Below are positions 52,269 through 64,000 of a stretch of 64,000 nucleotides of DNA, piece by piece. Both the position numbers and the translations under genes were made by a program. Position 1 is the stretch's first letter. Every line of letters starts with the position of its first letter. The DNA is taken from NCBI GenBank assembly GCA_037893225.1, contig JAZGUH010000418.1:62001-126000 (forward strand). The letters run 5' to 3'. The stretch comes from Hippasteria phrygiana. Its lineage: Eukaryota; Echinodermata; Asteroidea; Valvatida; Goniasteridae. Below the pieces are notes generated by a model, which did no database searches, was not told where the DNA came from, and saw nothing but the letters and a program-made list of their open reading frames with translations.

Positions 52269-52499
52269 ATGAAATATCAACCAAATTCAGTAATTTTGAC
52301 ATGTATGGATAGCTTAGATCTGGCGCTACATGTTGCAATTATCGGCGGCTTCTTAGAGTTAAAACTTGTGGAGAAAATTCAAACCTCGCAATGTTTATTT
52401 TCTTTCCGGCCAACATCTGTGTACATGTTACCGTCTATTTATTGCTCCATGCCTGTCAAATTCCCTGGGGTATGACTTGCTTTACTCATTCATAATTGC
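52269..52499. repeat. Chimeric M/F monomer (last M in the window)
   Basis: M-class markers run to gtacatgttaccgtc, then cctgtc and tatgactt replace catgtc and tatggact. The switch from M to a 231-bp F-like end therefore lies between p167 and p185 (about 52435-52453). The next monomer is the divergent one at 52500. Confidence 0.83.
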
Positions 52500-52730
52500 A
52501 TGAAATATCAACCAAATGCAGTAATGTTGACATGTATGTATAGCTTAGATCTAGCGCTACATGATGCAATTATCGGCGGCTTCCTAGAGTTCAAACTTGT
52601 GGAGAAAATTCAAACCTCGCAATGTTTATTTTCTTCCCGGCCACCATCTGTGTGCAGATTACCTTTTATTTATTGCTCCATGCCTGTCAAATTCCCTGGG
52701 GTATGACTTGCTTTACTCATTCATAATTGC
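52500..52730. repeat. Most divergent monomer, half-mosaic
   Basis: Seven substitutions against the K-form F monomer fall between 52518 and 52592 (aaatgca, aatgttg, atgtata, ctagcg, atgatgc, ttcctag, gttcaaac), while the rest of the monomer matches ordinary F class. Other monomers rarely have more than one or two private changes. A tract from an older or distant array variant joined to a local 3' part is the likely reading. Confidence 0.88.
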
Positions 52731-54814
52731 ATGAAATATCAACCAAATTCAGTAATTTTGACATGTATGGATAGCTTAGATCTGGCGCTACATGTTGCAA
52801 TTATCGGCGGCTTCTTAGAGTTAACACTTGTGGAGAAAATTCAAACCTCGCAATGTTTATTTTCTTCCCGGCCACCATCTGTGTGCAGATTACCTTCTAT
52901 TTATTGCTCCATGCCTGTCAAATTCCCTGGGGTATGTACTTGCTTTACTCATTCATAATTGCATGAAATATCAACCAAATTCAGTAATTTTGACATGTAT
53001 GGATAGCTTAGATCTGGCGCTACATGTTGCAATTATCGGCGGCTTCTTAGAGTTAAAACTTGTGGAGAAAATTCAAACCTCGCAATGTTTATTTTCTTTC
53101 CGGCCAACATCTGTGTGCATATTACCTTCTATTTATTGCTCCATGCCTGTCAAATTCCCTAGGGTATGACTTGCTTTACTCATTCATAATTGCATGAAAT
53201 ATCAACCAAATTCAGTAATTTTGACATGTATGGATAGCTTAGATCTGGCGCTACATGTTGCAATTATCGGCGGCTTCTTAGAGTTAACACTTGTGGAGAA
53301 AATTCAAACCTCGCAATGTTTATTTTCTTCCCGGCCACCATCTGTGTGCAGATTACCTTTTATTTATTGCTCCATGCCTGTCAAATTCCCTGGGGTATGA
53401 CTTGCTTTACTCATTCATAATTGCATGAAATATCAACCAAATTCAGTAATTTTGACATGTATGGATAGCTTAGATCTGGCGCTACATGTTGCAATTATCG
53501 GCGGCTTCTTAGAGTTAACACTTGTGGAGAAAATTCAAACCTCGCAATGTTTATTTTCTTCCCGGCCACCATCTGTGTGCAGATTACCTTTTATTTATTG
53601 CTCCATGCCTGTCAAATTCCCTGGGGTATGACTTGCTTTACTCATTCATAATTGCATGAAATATCAACCAAATTCAGTAATTTTGACATGTATGGATAGC
53701 TTAGATCTGGCGCTACATGTTGCAATTATCGGCGGCTTCTTAGAGTTAACACTTGTGGAGAAAATTCAAACCTCGCAATGTTTATTTTCTTCCCGGCCAC
53801 CATCTGTGTGCAGATTACCTTCTATTTATTGCTCCATGCCTGTCAAATTCCCTGGGGTATGTACTTGCTTTACTCATTCATAATTGCATGAAATATCAAC
53901 CAAATTCAGTAATTTTGACATGTATGGATAGCTTAGATCTGGCGCTACATGTTGCAATTATCGGCGGCTTCTTAGAGTTAACACTTGTGGAGAAAATTCA
54001 AACCTCGCAATGTTTATTTTCTTCCCGGCCACCATCTGTGTGCAGATTACCTTCTATTTATTGCTCCATGCCTGTCAAATTCCCTGGGGTATGGACTTGC
54101 TTTACTCATTCATAATTGCATGAAATATCAACCAAATTCAGTAATTTTGACATGTATGGATAGCTTAGATCTGGCGCTACATGTTGCAATTATCGGCGGC
54201 TTCTTAGAGTTAAAACTTGTGGAGAAAATTCAAACCTCGCAATGTTTATTTTCTTTCCGGCCAACATCTGTGTGCATATTACCTTCTATTTATTGCTCCA
54301 TGCCTGTCAAATTCCCTAGGGTATGACTTGCTTTACTCATTCATAATTGCATGAAATATCAACCAAATTCAGTAATTTTGACATGTATGGATAGCTTAGA
54401 TCTGGCGCTACATGTTGCAATTATCGGCGGCTTCTTAGAGTTAACACTTGTGGAGAAAATTCAAACCTCGCAATGTTTATTTTCTTCCCGGCCACCATCT
54501 GTGTGCAGATTACCTTTTATTTATTGCTCCATGCCTGTCAAATTCCCTGGGGTATGGACTTGCTTTACTCATTCATAATTGCATGAAATATCAACCAAAT
54601 TCAGTAATTTTGACATGTATGGATAGCTTAGATCTGGCGCTACATGTTGCAATTATCGGCGGCTTCTTAGAGTTAACACTTGTGGAGAAAATTCAAACCT
54701 CGCAATGTTTATTTTCTTCCCGGCCACCATCTGTGTGCAGATTACCTTTTATTTATTGCTCCATGCCTGTCAAATTCCCTGGGGTATGGACTTGCTTTAC
54801 TCATTCATAATTGC

Positions 54815-55046
54815 ATGAAATATCAACCAAATTCAGTAATTTTGACATGTATGGATAGCTTAGATCTGGCGCTACATGTTGCAATTATCGGCGGCTTCTT
54901 AGAGTTAAAACTTGTGGAGAAAATTCAAACCTCGCAATGTTTATTTTCTTCCCGGCCACCATCTGTGTGCAGATTACCTTTTATTTATTGCTCCATGCCT
55001 GTCAAATTCCCTGGGGTATGGACTTGCTTTACTCATTCATAATTGC
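54815..55046. repeat. Probable chimeric F monomer (K-form with 232-bp end)
   Basis: It has aaa at p94-96, which in plain F monomers goes with tatgactt, but ends tatggactt. In E copy 2 the same place holds two monomers (59678 F acccat, 59910 F K-form), and the offset between copies changes from 4863 to 5094 here. A one-monomer exchange inside this monomer is the likely cause. Confidence 0.7.
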
Positions 55047-55509
55047 ATGAAATATCAACCAAATTCAGTAATTTTGACATGTATGGATAGCTTAGATCTG
55101 GCGCTACATGTTGCAATTATCGGCGGCTTCTTAGAGTTAACACTTGTGGAGAAAATTCAAACCTCGCAATGTTTATTTTCTTCCCGGCCACCATCTGTGT
55201 GCAGATTACCTTTTATTTATTGCTCCATGCCTGTCAAATTCCCTGGGGTATGGACTTGCTTTACTCATTCATAATTGCATGAAATATCAACCAAATTCAG
55301 TAATTTTGACATGTATGGATAGCTTAGATCTGGCGCTACATGTTGCAATTATCGGCGGCTTCTTAGAGTTAAAACTTGTGGAGAAAATTCAAACCTCGCA
55401 ATGTTTATTTTCTTCCCGGCCACCATCTGTGTGCAGATTACCTTTTATTTATTGCTCCATGCCTGTCAAATTCCCTGGGGTATGACTTGCTTTACTCATT
55501 CATAATTGC

Positions 55510-55740
55510 ATGAAATATCAACCAAATTCAGTAATTTTGACATGTATGGATAGCTTAGATCTGGCGCTACATGTTGCAATCATCGGCGGCTTCTTAGAGT
55601 TAAAACTTGTGGAGAAAATTAAAACCTCGCAATGTTTATTTTCTTTCCGGCCACCATCTGTGTGCAGATTACCTTTTATTTATTGCTCCATGCCTGTCAA
55701 ATTCCCTGGGGTATGACTTGCTTTACTCATTCATAATTGC
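55510..55740. repeat. F monomer with three linked private changes
   Basis: Carries caatcatcgg, attaaaacc and ctttccggccacc, a combination found only here and at 60604-60834. It is a convenient tag for unit E. Confidence 0.88.
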
Positions 55741-58056
55741 ATGAAATATCAACCAAATTCAGTAATTTTGACATGTATGGATAGCTTAGATCTGGCGCTA
55801 CATGTTGCAATTATCGGCGGCTTCTTAGAGTTAACACTTGTGGAGAAAATTCAAACCTCGCAATGTTTATTTTCTTCCCGGCCACCATCTGTGTGCAGAT
55901 TACCTTCTATTTATTGCTCCATGCCTGTCAAATTCCCTGGGGTATGGACTTGCTTTACTCATTCATAATTGCATGAAATATCAACCAAATTCAGTAATTT
56001 TGACATGTATGGATAGCTTAGATCTGGCGCTACATGTTGCAATTATCGGCGGCTTCTTAGAGTTAAAACTTGTGGAGAAAATTCAAACCTCGCAATGTTT
56101 ATTTTCTTTCCGGCCAACATCTGTGTGCATATTACCTTCTATTTATTGCTCCATGCCTGTCAAATTCCCTAGGGTATGACTTGCTTTACTCATTCATAAT
56201 TGCATGAAATATCAACCAAATTCAGTAATTTTGACATGTATGGATAGCTTAGATCTGGCGCTACATGTTGCAATTATCGGCGGCTTCTTAGAGTTAACAC
56301 TTGTGGAGAAAATTCAAACCTCGCAATGTTTATTTTCTTCCCGGCCACCATCTGTGTGCAGATTACCTTTTATTTATTGCTCCATGCCTGTCAAATTCCC
56401 TGGGGTATGGACTTGCTTTACTCATTCATAATTGCATGAAATATCAACCAAATTCAGTAATTTTGACATGTATGGATAGCTTAGATCTGGCGCTACATGT
56501 TGCAATTATCGGCGGCTTCTTAGAGTTAACACTTGTGGAGAAAATTCAAACCTCGCAATGTTTATTTTCTTCCCGGCCACCATCTGTGTGCAGATTACCT
56601 TTTATTTATTGCTCCATGCCTGTCAAATTCCCTGGGGTATGGACTTGCTTTACCCATTCATAATTGCATGAAATATCAACCAAATTCAGTAATTTTGACA
56701 TGTATGGATAGCTTAGATCTGGCGCTACATGTTGCAATTATCGGCGGCTTCTTAGAGTTAAAACTTGTGGAGAAAATTCAAACCTCGCAATGTTTATTTT
56801 CTTCCCGGCCACCATCTGTGTGCAGATTACCTTTTATTTATTGCTCCATGCCTGTCAAATTCCCTGGGGTATGACTTGCTTTACTCATTCATAATTGCAT
56901 GAAATATCAACCAAATTCAGTAATTTTGACATGTATGGATAGCTTAGATCTGACAATACATGTTGCAATTATCGGCGGCTTCTTAGAGTTAAAACTTGTG
57001 GAGAAAATTCAAACCTCGCAATGTTTATTTTCTTTCCGGCCAACATCTGTGTGCATATTACCTTCTATTTATTGCTCCATGCCTGTCAAATTCCCTAGGG
57101 TATGACTTGCTTTACTCATTCATAATTGCATGAAATATCAACCAAATTCAGTAATTTTGACATGTATGGATAGCTTAGATCTGGCGCTACATGTTGCAAT
57201 TATCGGCGGCTTCTTAGAGTTAACACTTGTGGAGAAAATTCAAACCTCGCAATGTTTATTTTCTTCCCGGCCACCATCTGTGTGCAGATTACCTTTTATT
57301 TATTGCTCCATGCCTGTCAAATTCCCTGGGGTATGGACTTGCTTTACTCATTCATAATTGCATGAAATATCAACCAAATTCAGTAATTTTGACATGTATG
57401 GATAGCTTAGATCTGGCGCTACATGTTGCAATTATCGGCGGCTTCTTAGAGTTAACACTTGTGGAGAAAATTCAAACCTCGCAATGTTTATTTTCTTCCC
57501 GGCCACCATCTGTGTGCAGATTACCTTTTATTTATTGCTCCATGCCTGTCAAATTCCCTGGGGTATGGACTTGCTTTACCCATTCATAATTGCATGAAAT
57601 ATCAACCAAATTCAGTCATTTTGACATGTATGGATAGCTTAGATCTGGCGCTACATGTTGCAATTATCGGCGGCTTCTTAGAGTTAAAACTTGTGGAGAA
57701 AATTCAAACCTCGCAATGTTTATTTTCTTCCCGGCCACCATCTGTGTGCAGATTACCTTTTATTTATTGCTCCATGCCTGTCAAATTCCCTGGGGTATGA
57801 CTTGCTTTACTCATTCATAATTGCATGAAATATCAACCAAATTCAGTAATTTTGACATGTATGGATAGCTTAGATCTGGCGCTACATGTTGCAATTATCG
57901 GCGGCTTCTTAGAGTTAACACTTGTGGAGAAAATTCAAACCTCGCAATGTTTATTTTCTTCCCGGCCACCATCTGTGTGCAGATTACCTTCTATTTATTG
58001 CTCCATGCCTGTCAAATTCCCTGGGGTATGGACTTGCTTTACTCATTCATAATTGC

Positions 58057-61000
58057 ATGAAATATCAACCAAATTCAGTAATTTTGACATGTATGGATAG
58101 CTTAGATCTGGCGCTACATGTTGCAATTATCGGCGGCTTCTTAGAGTTAACACTTGTGGAGAAAATTCAAACCTCGCAATGTTTATTTTCTTCCCGGCCA
58201 CCATCTGTGTGCAGATTACCTTTTATTTATTGCTCCATGCCTGTCAAATTCCCTGGGGTATGACTTGCTTTACTCATTCATAATTGCATGAAATATCAAC
58301 CAAATTCAGTAATTTTGACATGTATGGATAGCTTAGATCTGGCGCTACATGTTGCAATTATCGGCGGCTTCTTAGAGTTAACACTTGTGGAGAAAATTCA
58401 AACCTCGCAATGTTTATTTTCTTCCCGGCCACCATCTGTGTGCAGATTACCTTTTATTTATTGCTCCATGCCTGTCAAATTCCCTGGGGTATGACTTGCT
58501 TTACTCATTCATAATTGCATGAAATATCAACCAAATTCAGTAATTTTGACATGTATGGATAGCTTAGATCTGGCGCTACATGTTGCAATTATCGGCGGCT
58601 TCTTAGAGTTAACACTTGTGGAGAAAATTCAAACCTCGCAATGTTTATTTTCTTCCCGGCCACCATCTGTGTGCAGATTACCTTCTATTTATTGCTCCAT
58701 GCCTGTCAAATTCCCTGGGGTATGTACTTGCTTTACTCATTCATAATTGCATGAAATATCAACCAAATTCAGTAATTTTGACATGTATGGATAGCTTAGA
58801 TCTGGCGCTACATGTTGCAATTATCGGCGGCTTCTTAGAGTTAACACTTGTGGAGAAAATTCAAACCTCGCAATGTTTATTTTCTTCCCGGCCACCATCT
58901 GTGTGCAGATTACCTTCTATTTATTGCTCCATGCCTGTCAAATTCCCTGGGGTATGGACTTGCTTTACTCATTCATAATTGCATGAAATATCAACCAAAT
59001 TCAGTAATTTTGACATGTATGGATAGCTTAGATCTGGCGCTACATGTTGCAATTATCGGCGGCTTCTTAGAGTTAAAACTTGTGGAGAAAATTCAAACCT
59101 CGCAATGTTTATTTTCTTTCCGGCCAACATCTGTGTGCATATTACCTTCTATTTATTGCTCCATGCCTGTCAAATTCCCTAGGGTATGACTTGCTTTACT
59201 CATTCATAATTGCATGAAATATCAACCAAATTCAGTAATTTTGACATGTATGGATAGCTTAGATCTGGCGCTACATGTTGCAATTATCGGCGGCTTCTTA
59301 GAGTTAACACTTGTGGAGAAAATTCAAACCTCGCAATGTTTATTTTCTTCCCGGCCACCATCTGTGTGCAGATTACCTTTTATTTATTGCTCCATGCCTG
59401 TCAAATTCCCTGGGGTATGGACTTGCTTTACTCATTCATAATTGCATGAAATATCAACCAAATTCAGTAATTTTGACATGTATGGATAGCTTAGATCTGG
59501 CGCTACATGTTGCAATTATCGGCGGCTTCTTAGAGTTAACACTTGTGGAGAAAATTCAAACCTCGCAATGTTTATTTTCTTCCCGGCCACCATCTGTGTG
59601 CAGATTACCTTTTATTTATTGCTCCATGCCTGTCAAATTCCCTGGGGTATGGACTTGCTTTACTCATTCATAATTGCATGAAATATCAACCAAATTCAGT
59701 AATTTTGACATGTATGGATAGCTTAGATCTGGCGCTACATGTTGCAATTATCGGCGGCTTCTTAGAGTTAACACTTGTGGAGAAAATTCAAACCTCGCAA
59801 TGTTTATTTTCTTCCCGGCCACCATCTGTGTGCAGATTACCTTTTATTTATTGCTCCATGCCTGTCAAATTCCCTGGGGTATGGACTTGCTTTACCCATT
59901 CATAATTGCATGAAATATCAACCAAATTCAGTAATTTTGACATGTATGGATAGCTTAGATCTGGCGCTACATGTTGCAATTATCGGCGGCTTCTTAGAGT
60001 TAAAACTTGTGGAGAAAATTCAAACCTCGCAATGTTTATTTTCTTCCCGGCCACCATCTGTGTGCAGATTACCTTTTATTTATTGCTCCATGCCTGTCAA
60101 ATTCCCTGGGGTATGACTTGCTTTACTCATTCATAATTGCATGAAATATCAACCAAATTCAGTAATTTTGACATGTATGGATAGCTTAGATCTGGCGCTA
60201 CATGTTGCAATTATCGGCGGCTTCTTAGAGTTAACACTTGTGGAGAAAATTCAAACCTCGCAATGTTTATTTTCTTCCCGGCCACCATCTGTGTGCAGAT
60301 TACCTTTTATTTATTGCTCCATGCCTGTCAAATTCCCTGGGGTATGGACTTGCTTTACTCATTCATAATTGCATGAAATATCAACCAAATTCAGTAATTT
60401 TGACATGTATGGATAGCTTAGATCTGGCGCTACATGTTGCAATTATCGGCGGCTTCTTAGAGTTAAAACTTGTGGAGAAAATTCAAACCTCGCAATGTTT
60501 ATTTTCTTCCCGGCCACCATCTGTGTGCAGATTACCTTTTATTTATTGCTCCATGCCTGTCAAATTCCCTGGGGTATGACTTGCTTTACTCATTCATAAT
60601 TGCATGAAATATCAACCAAATTCAGTAATTTTGACATGTATGGATAGCTTAGATCTGGCGCTACATGTTGCAATCATCGGCGGCTTCTTAGAGTTAAAAC
60701 TTGTGGAGAAAATTAAAACCTCGCAATGTTTATTTTCTTTCCGGCCACCATCTGTGTGCAGATTACCTTTTATTTATTGCTCCATGCCTGTCAAATTCCC
60801 TGGGGTATGACTTGCTTTACTCATTCATAATTGCATGAAATATCAACCAAATTCAGTAATTTTGACATGTATGGATAGCTTAGATCTGGCGCTACATGTT
60901 GCAATTATCGGCGGCTTCTTAGAGTTAACACTTGTGGAGAAAATTCAAACCTCGCAATGTTTATTTTCTTCCCGGCCACCATCTGTGTGCAGATTACCTT

Positions 61001-63150
61001 CTATTTATTGCTCCATGCCTGTCAAATTCCCTGGGGTATGGACTTGCTTTACTCATTCATAATTGCATGAAATATCAACCAAATTCAGTAATTTTGACAT
61101 GTATGGATAGCTTAGATCTGGCGCTACATGTTGCAATTATCGGCGGCTTCTTAGAGTTAAAACTTGTGGAGAAAATTCAAACCTCGCAATGTTTATTTTC
61201 TTTCCGGCCAACATCTGTGTGCATATTACCTTCTATTTATTGCTCCATGCCTGTCAAATTCCCTAGGGTATGACTTGCTTTACTCATTCATAATTGCATG
61301 AAATATCAACCAAATTCAGTAATTTTGACATGTATGGATAGCTTAGATCTGGCGCTACATGTTGCAATTATCGGCGGCTTCTTAGAGTTAACACTTGTGG
61401 AGAAAATTCAAACCTCGCAATGTTTATTTTCTTCCCGGCCACCATCTGTGTGCAGATTACCTTTTATTTATTGCTCCATGCCTGTCAAATTCCCTGGGGT
61501 ATGGACTTGCTTTACTCATTCATAATTGCATGAAATATCAACCAAATTCAGTAATTTTGACATGTATGGATAGCTTAGATCTGGCGCTACATGTTGCAAT
61601 TATCGGCGGCTTCTTAGAGTTAACACTTGTGGAGAAAATTCAAACCTCGCAATGTTTATTTTCTTCCCGGCCACCATCTGTGTGCAGATTACCTTTTATT
61701 TATTGCTCCATGCCTGTCAAATTCCCTGGGGTATGGACTTGCTTTACCCATTCATAATTGCATGAAATATCAACCAAATTCAGTAATTTTGACATGTATG
61801 GATAGCTTAGATCTGGCGCTACATGTTGCAATTATCGGCGGCTTCTTAGAGTTAAAACTTGTGGAGAAAATTCAAACCTCGCAATGTTTATTTTCTTCCC
61901 GGCCACCATCTGTGTGCAGATTACCTTTTATTTATTGCTCCATGCCTGTCAAATTCCCTGGGGTATGACTTGCTTTACTCATTCATAATTGCATGAAATA
62001 TCAACCAAATTCAGTAATTTTGACATGTATGGATAGCTTAGATCTGACAATACATGTTGCAATTATCGGCGGCTTCTTAGAGTTAAAACTTGTGGAGAAA
62101 ATTCAAACCTCGCAATGTTTATTTTCTTTCCGGCCAACATCTGTGTGCATATTACCTTCTATTTATTGCTCCATGCCTGTCAAATTCCCTAGGGTATGAC
62201 TTGCTTTACTCATTCATAATTGCATGAAATATCAACCAAATTCAGTAATTTTGACATGTATGGATAGCTTAGATCTGGCGCTACATGTTGCAATTATCGG
62301 CGGCTTCTTAGAGTTAACACTTGTGGAGAAAATTCAAACCTCGCAATGTTTATTTTCTTCCCGGCCACCATCTGTGTGCAGATTACCTTTTATTTATTGC
62401 TCCATGCCTGTCAAATTCCCTGGGGTATGGACTTGCTTTACTCATTCATAATTGCATGAAATATCAACCAAATTCAGTAATTTTGACATGTATGGATAGC
62501 TTAGATCTGGCGCTACATGTTGCAATTATCGGCGGCTTCTTAGAGTTAACACTTGTGGAGAAAATTCAAACCTCGCAATGTTTATTTTCTTCCCGGCCAC
62601 CATCTGTGTGCAGATTACCTTTTATTTATTGCTCCATGCCTGTCAAATTCCCTGGGGTATGGACTTGCTTTACCCATTCATAATTGCATGAAATATCAAC
62701 CAAATTCAGTCATTTTGACATGTATGGATAGCTTAGATCTGGCGCTACATGTTGCAATTATCGGCGGCTTCTTAGAGTTAAAACTTGTGGAGAAAATTCA
62801 AACCTCGCAATGTTTATTTTCTTCCCGGCCACCATCTGTGTGCAGATTACCTTTTATTTATTGCTCCATGCCTGTCAAATTCCCTGGGGTATGACTTGCT
62901 TTACTCATTCATAATTGCATGAAATATCAACCAAATTCAGTAATTTTGACATGTATGGATAGCTTAGATCTGGCGCTACATGTTGCAATTATCGGCGGCT
63001 TCTTAGAGTTAACACTTGTGGAGAAAATTCAAACCTCGCAATGTTTATTTTCTTCCCGGCCACCATCTGTGTGCAGATTACCTTCTATTTATTGCTCCAT
63101 GCCTGTCAAATTCCCTGGGGTATGGACTTGCTTTACTCATTCATAATTGC
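58057..63150. repeat. Unit E, copy 2 (22 monomers, 5094 bp)
   Basis: Directly follows copy 1 and repeats its order, with one extra monomer near 59678-60140. Shared private marks include tatgtact (58519 monomer), the triple-tagged monomer at 60604 and cagtcatt (62711, equivalent to 57617). The two tandem copies show that unit E is an active HOR in this part of the array. Confidence 0.88.
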
Positions 63151-64000
63151 ATGAAATATCAACCAAATTCAGTAATTTTGACATGTATGGATAGCTTAGA
63201 TCTGGCGCTACATGTTGCAATTATCGGCGGCTTCTTAGAGTTAAAACTTGTGGAGAAAATTCAAACCTCGCAATGTTTATTTTCTTTCCGGCCAACATCT
63301 GTGTGCATATTACCTTCTATTTATTGCTCCATGCCTGTCAAATTCCCTAGGGTATGACTTGCTTTACTCATTCATAATTGCATGAAATATCAACCAAATT
63401 CAGTAATTTTGACATGTATGGATAGCTTAGATCTGGCGCTACATGTTGCAATTATCGGCGGCTTCTTAGAGTTAACACTTGTGGAGAAAATTCAAACCTC
63501 GCAATGTTTATTTTCTTCCCGGCCACCATCTGTGTGCAGATTACCTTTTATTTATTGCTCCATGCCTGTCAAATTCCCTGGGGTATGGACTTGCTTTACT
63601 CATTCATAATTGCATGAAATATCAACCAAATTCAGTAATTTTGACATGTATGGATAGCTTAGATCTGGCGCTACATGTTGCAATTATCGGCGGCTTCTTA
63701 GAGTTAACACTTGTGGAGAAAATTCAAACCTCGCAATGTTTATTTTCTTCCCGGCCACCATCTGTGTGCAGATTACCTTTTATTTATTGCTCCATGCCTG
63801 TCAAATTCCCTGGGGTATGGACTTGCTTTACCCATTCATAATTGCATGAAATATCAACCAAATTCAGTAATTTTGACATGTATGGATAGCTTAGATCTGG
63901 CGCTACATGTTGCAATTATCGGCGGCTTCTTAGAGTTAAAACTTGTGGAGAAAATTCAAACCTCGCAATGTTTATTTTCTTCCCGGCCACCATCTGTGTG
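63151..64000. repeat. Start of next repeat in shifted register (3 monomers and a partial)
   Basis: I, F, F (acccat), then F K-form cut by the window end at p155. A third E copy should begin with two F monomers, but this instead follows 61067 onward at offset 2084. So a 9-monomer block (60835-62918) begins to repeat at 62919. The array continues to the right. Confidence 0.82.

Larger units (their letters stand above)
49028..53193. repeat. Patchwork zone between domains (18 monomers)
   Basis: Order is F, F (acccat), F, S, Y, F (atgacata), S (K, ctaggg), F, S (K, ctaggg), F, F (tgatcc, acccat), F (K, ctggagct), S, Y, chimeric M/F, divergent F, S (tatgtact), I. The first three resemble the end of spacer C (offset 28020 to 21008-21702). 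It holds an unusual density of private substitutions, chimeras and unusual class combinations, and lies between two orderly HOR domains. Confidence 0.8.
53194..58056. repeat. Unit E, copy 1 (21 monomers, 4863 bp)
   Basis: Order is F, F, S (tatgtact), S, I, F, F, F (K, 232 bp chimera), F, F K, F (K, aatcatcgg, attaaaacc), S, I, F, F (acccat), F K, I (gacaat), F, F (acccat), F (K, cagtcatt), S. Seven monomers match the next copy at offset 4863 and thirteen at offset 5094. The stretch from 56204 follows spacer C from 20082 (offset 36122). No Y or M monomers occur. Confidence 0.87.
1..64000. repeat. Satellite DNA array, 231/232-bp monomer, window-wide
   Basis: Seen directly: the same unit of about 231.5 bp recurs without interruption from base 1 to 64000, all copies in one orientation. 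There are 275 complete monomers plus a partial one at each end. Most monomers differ from the commonest form at only a few positions, and the sole length change I found is one G (p206/207), giving 152 copies of 232 bp and 123 of 231 bp. The F-class monomer is about 39% GC with five CpGs. No unique sequence, gene or mobile element lies between monomers. Established knowledge: long homogenised arrays with higher-order structure are typical of eukaryotic centromeric, pericentromeric or sex-chromosome heterochromatin, kept similar by unequal exchange and gene conversion. Inference: this is an interior piece of a larger array. Family and species are not recognised. Confidence 0.98.

Noticed and set aside
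169..63841. Long series of overlapping + strand open reading frames of 66-120 codons starting MKYQP or MWRKF
   Set aside because: They are the same satellite monomer read in two frames. 231 bp is 77 codons, so open stretches recur by construction. The 1-bp indel shifts frame between neighbours, stops fall at the same monomer positions, and class variants change residues freely. No start context, splice pattern or domain is recognisable.
1..64000. CRISPR array
   Set aside because: The repeating unit is 231/232 bp with no unique spacers between short repeats, and no cas genes are present.
1..64000. CENP-B box
   Set aside because: I looked for the ttcg....a..cggg core on both strands of the monomer. 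The monomer has no ttcg, and the only cccgg (p137-141) lacks the rest of the motif.
1..64000. rDNA intergenic spacer, histone cluster or other tandem gene array
   Set aside because: No rRNA, histone or other recognisable gene sequence occurs in the monomer, and no unit longer than a monomer contains non-satellite sequence.
1..64000. Transposon or retroelement insertions
   Set aside because: Monomer phase is unbroken from end to end, with no insertions, target-site duplications, poly-A tails or terminal repeats.

Overview
The whole 64 kb window is one uninterrupted tandem satellite array. It has a partial monomer (1-168), 275 complete head-to-tail monomers in one orientation (first starts at 169, last complete one ends at 63845), and a partial monomer (63846-64000). 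Monomers are 231 bp (123 copies) or 232 bp (152 copies), differing by one G in ggtatgGactt. GC is about 39%. I see no protein gene, RNA gene, transposon, CRISPR array or unique spacer. An array of this size, with hierarchical higher-order repeats (HORs), points to heterochromatin of a eukaryote, pericentromeric, centromeric or sex-chromosome-like. I do not recognise the family and cannot name the organism. Neither array edge is in the window.

Convention: monomer position p1 is the a of atgaaatatc. Five classes are set by linked variants at p137-199. F, S and Y share cttcccggccacc and cagatta; they carry t, c and a at p167. I and M share ctttccggccaac; I has gtgcatatta, M has gtacatgtta plus catgcatg. 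Other markers are p95 (c = T-form, a = K-form, t = ILV-form), p93 c (FT form), p55 a (gacg form), p199 (g, a = ctaggg, t = cttggg), p219 c (acccat) and the p206/207 G indel.

Three domains follow. Left (1-13136): a 10-monomer unit P (three copies) and an 8-monomer unit Q (three copies). Two roughly 6 kb super-repeats differ in which sub-unit was doubled. Centre (13137-49027): a 17-monomer block B (3937 bp) occurs five times (one lacks its last monomer's diagnostic form), plus one copy deleted to six monomers, separated by spacer C (11 monomers) or D (10 monomers). A nearly 10 kb stretch inside it is repeated at offset 10189. Right (49028-64000): a patchwork of chimeric and divergent monomers, then a tandem 21/22-monomer unit E. 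Classes Y and M are absent after about 52.5 kb.

The informative content is therefore the recombination history. Several junctions carry chimeric monomers that place an unequal exchange within tens to about 125 bp. The copies of B fall into two lineages by private substitutions. Each monomer also carries a perfect 9-bp inverted repeat and weak Pol III-box-like motifs. I found no evidence of a new gene system.
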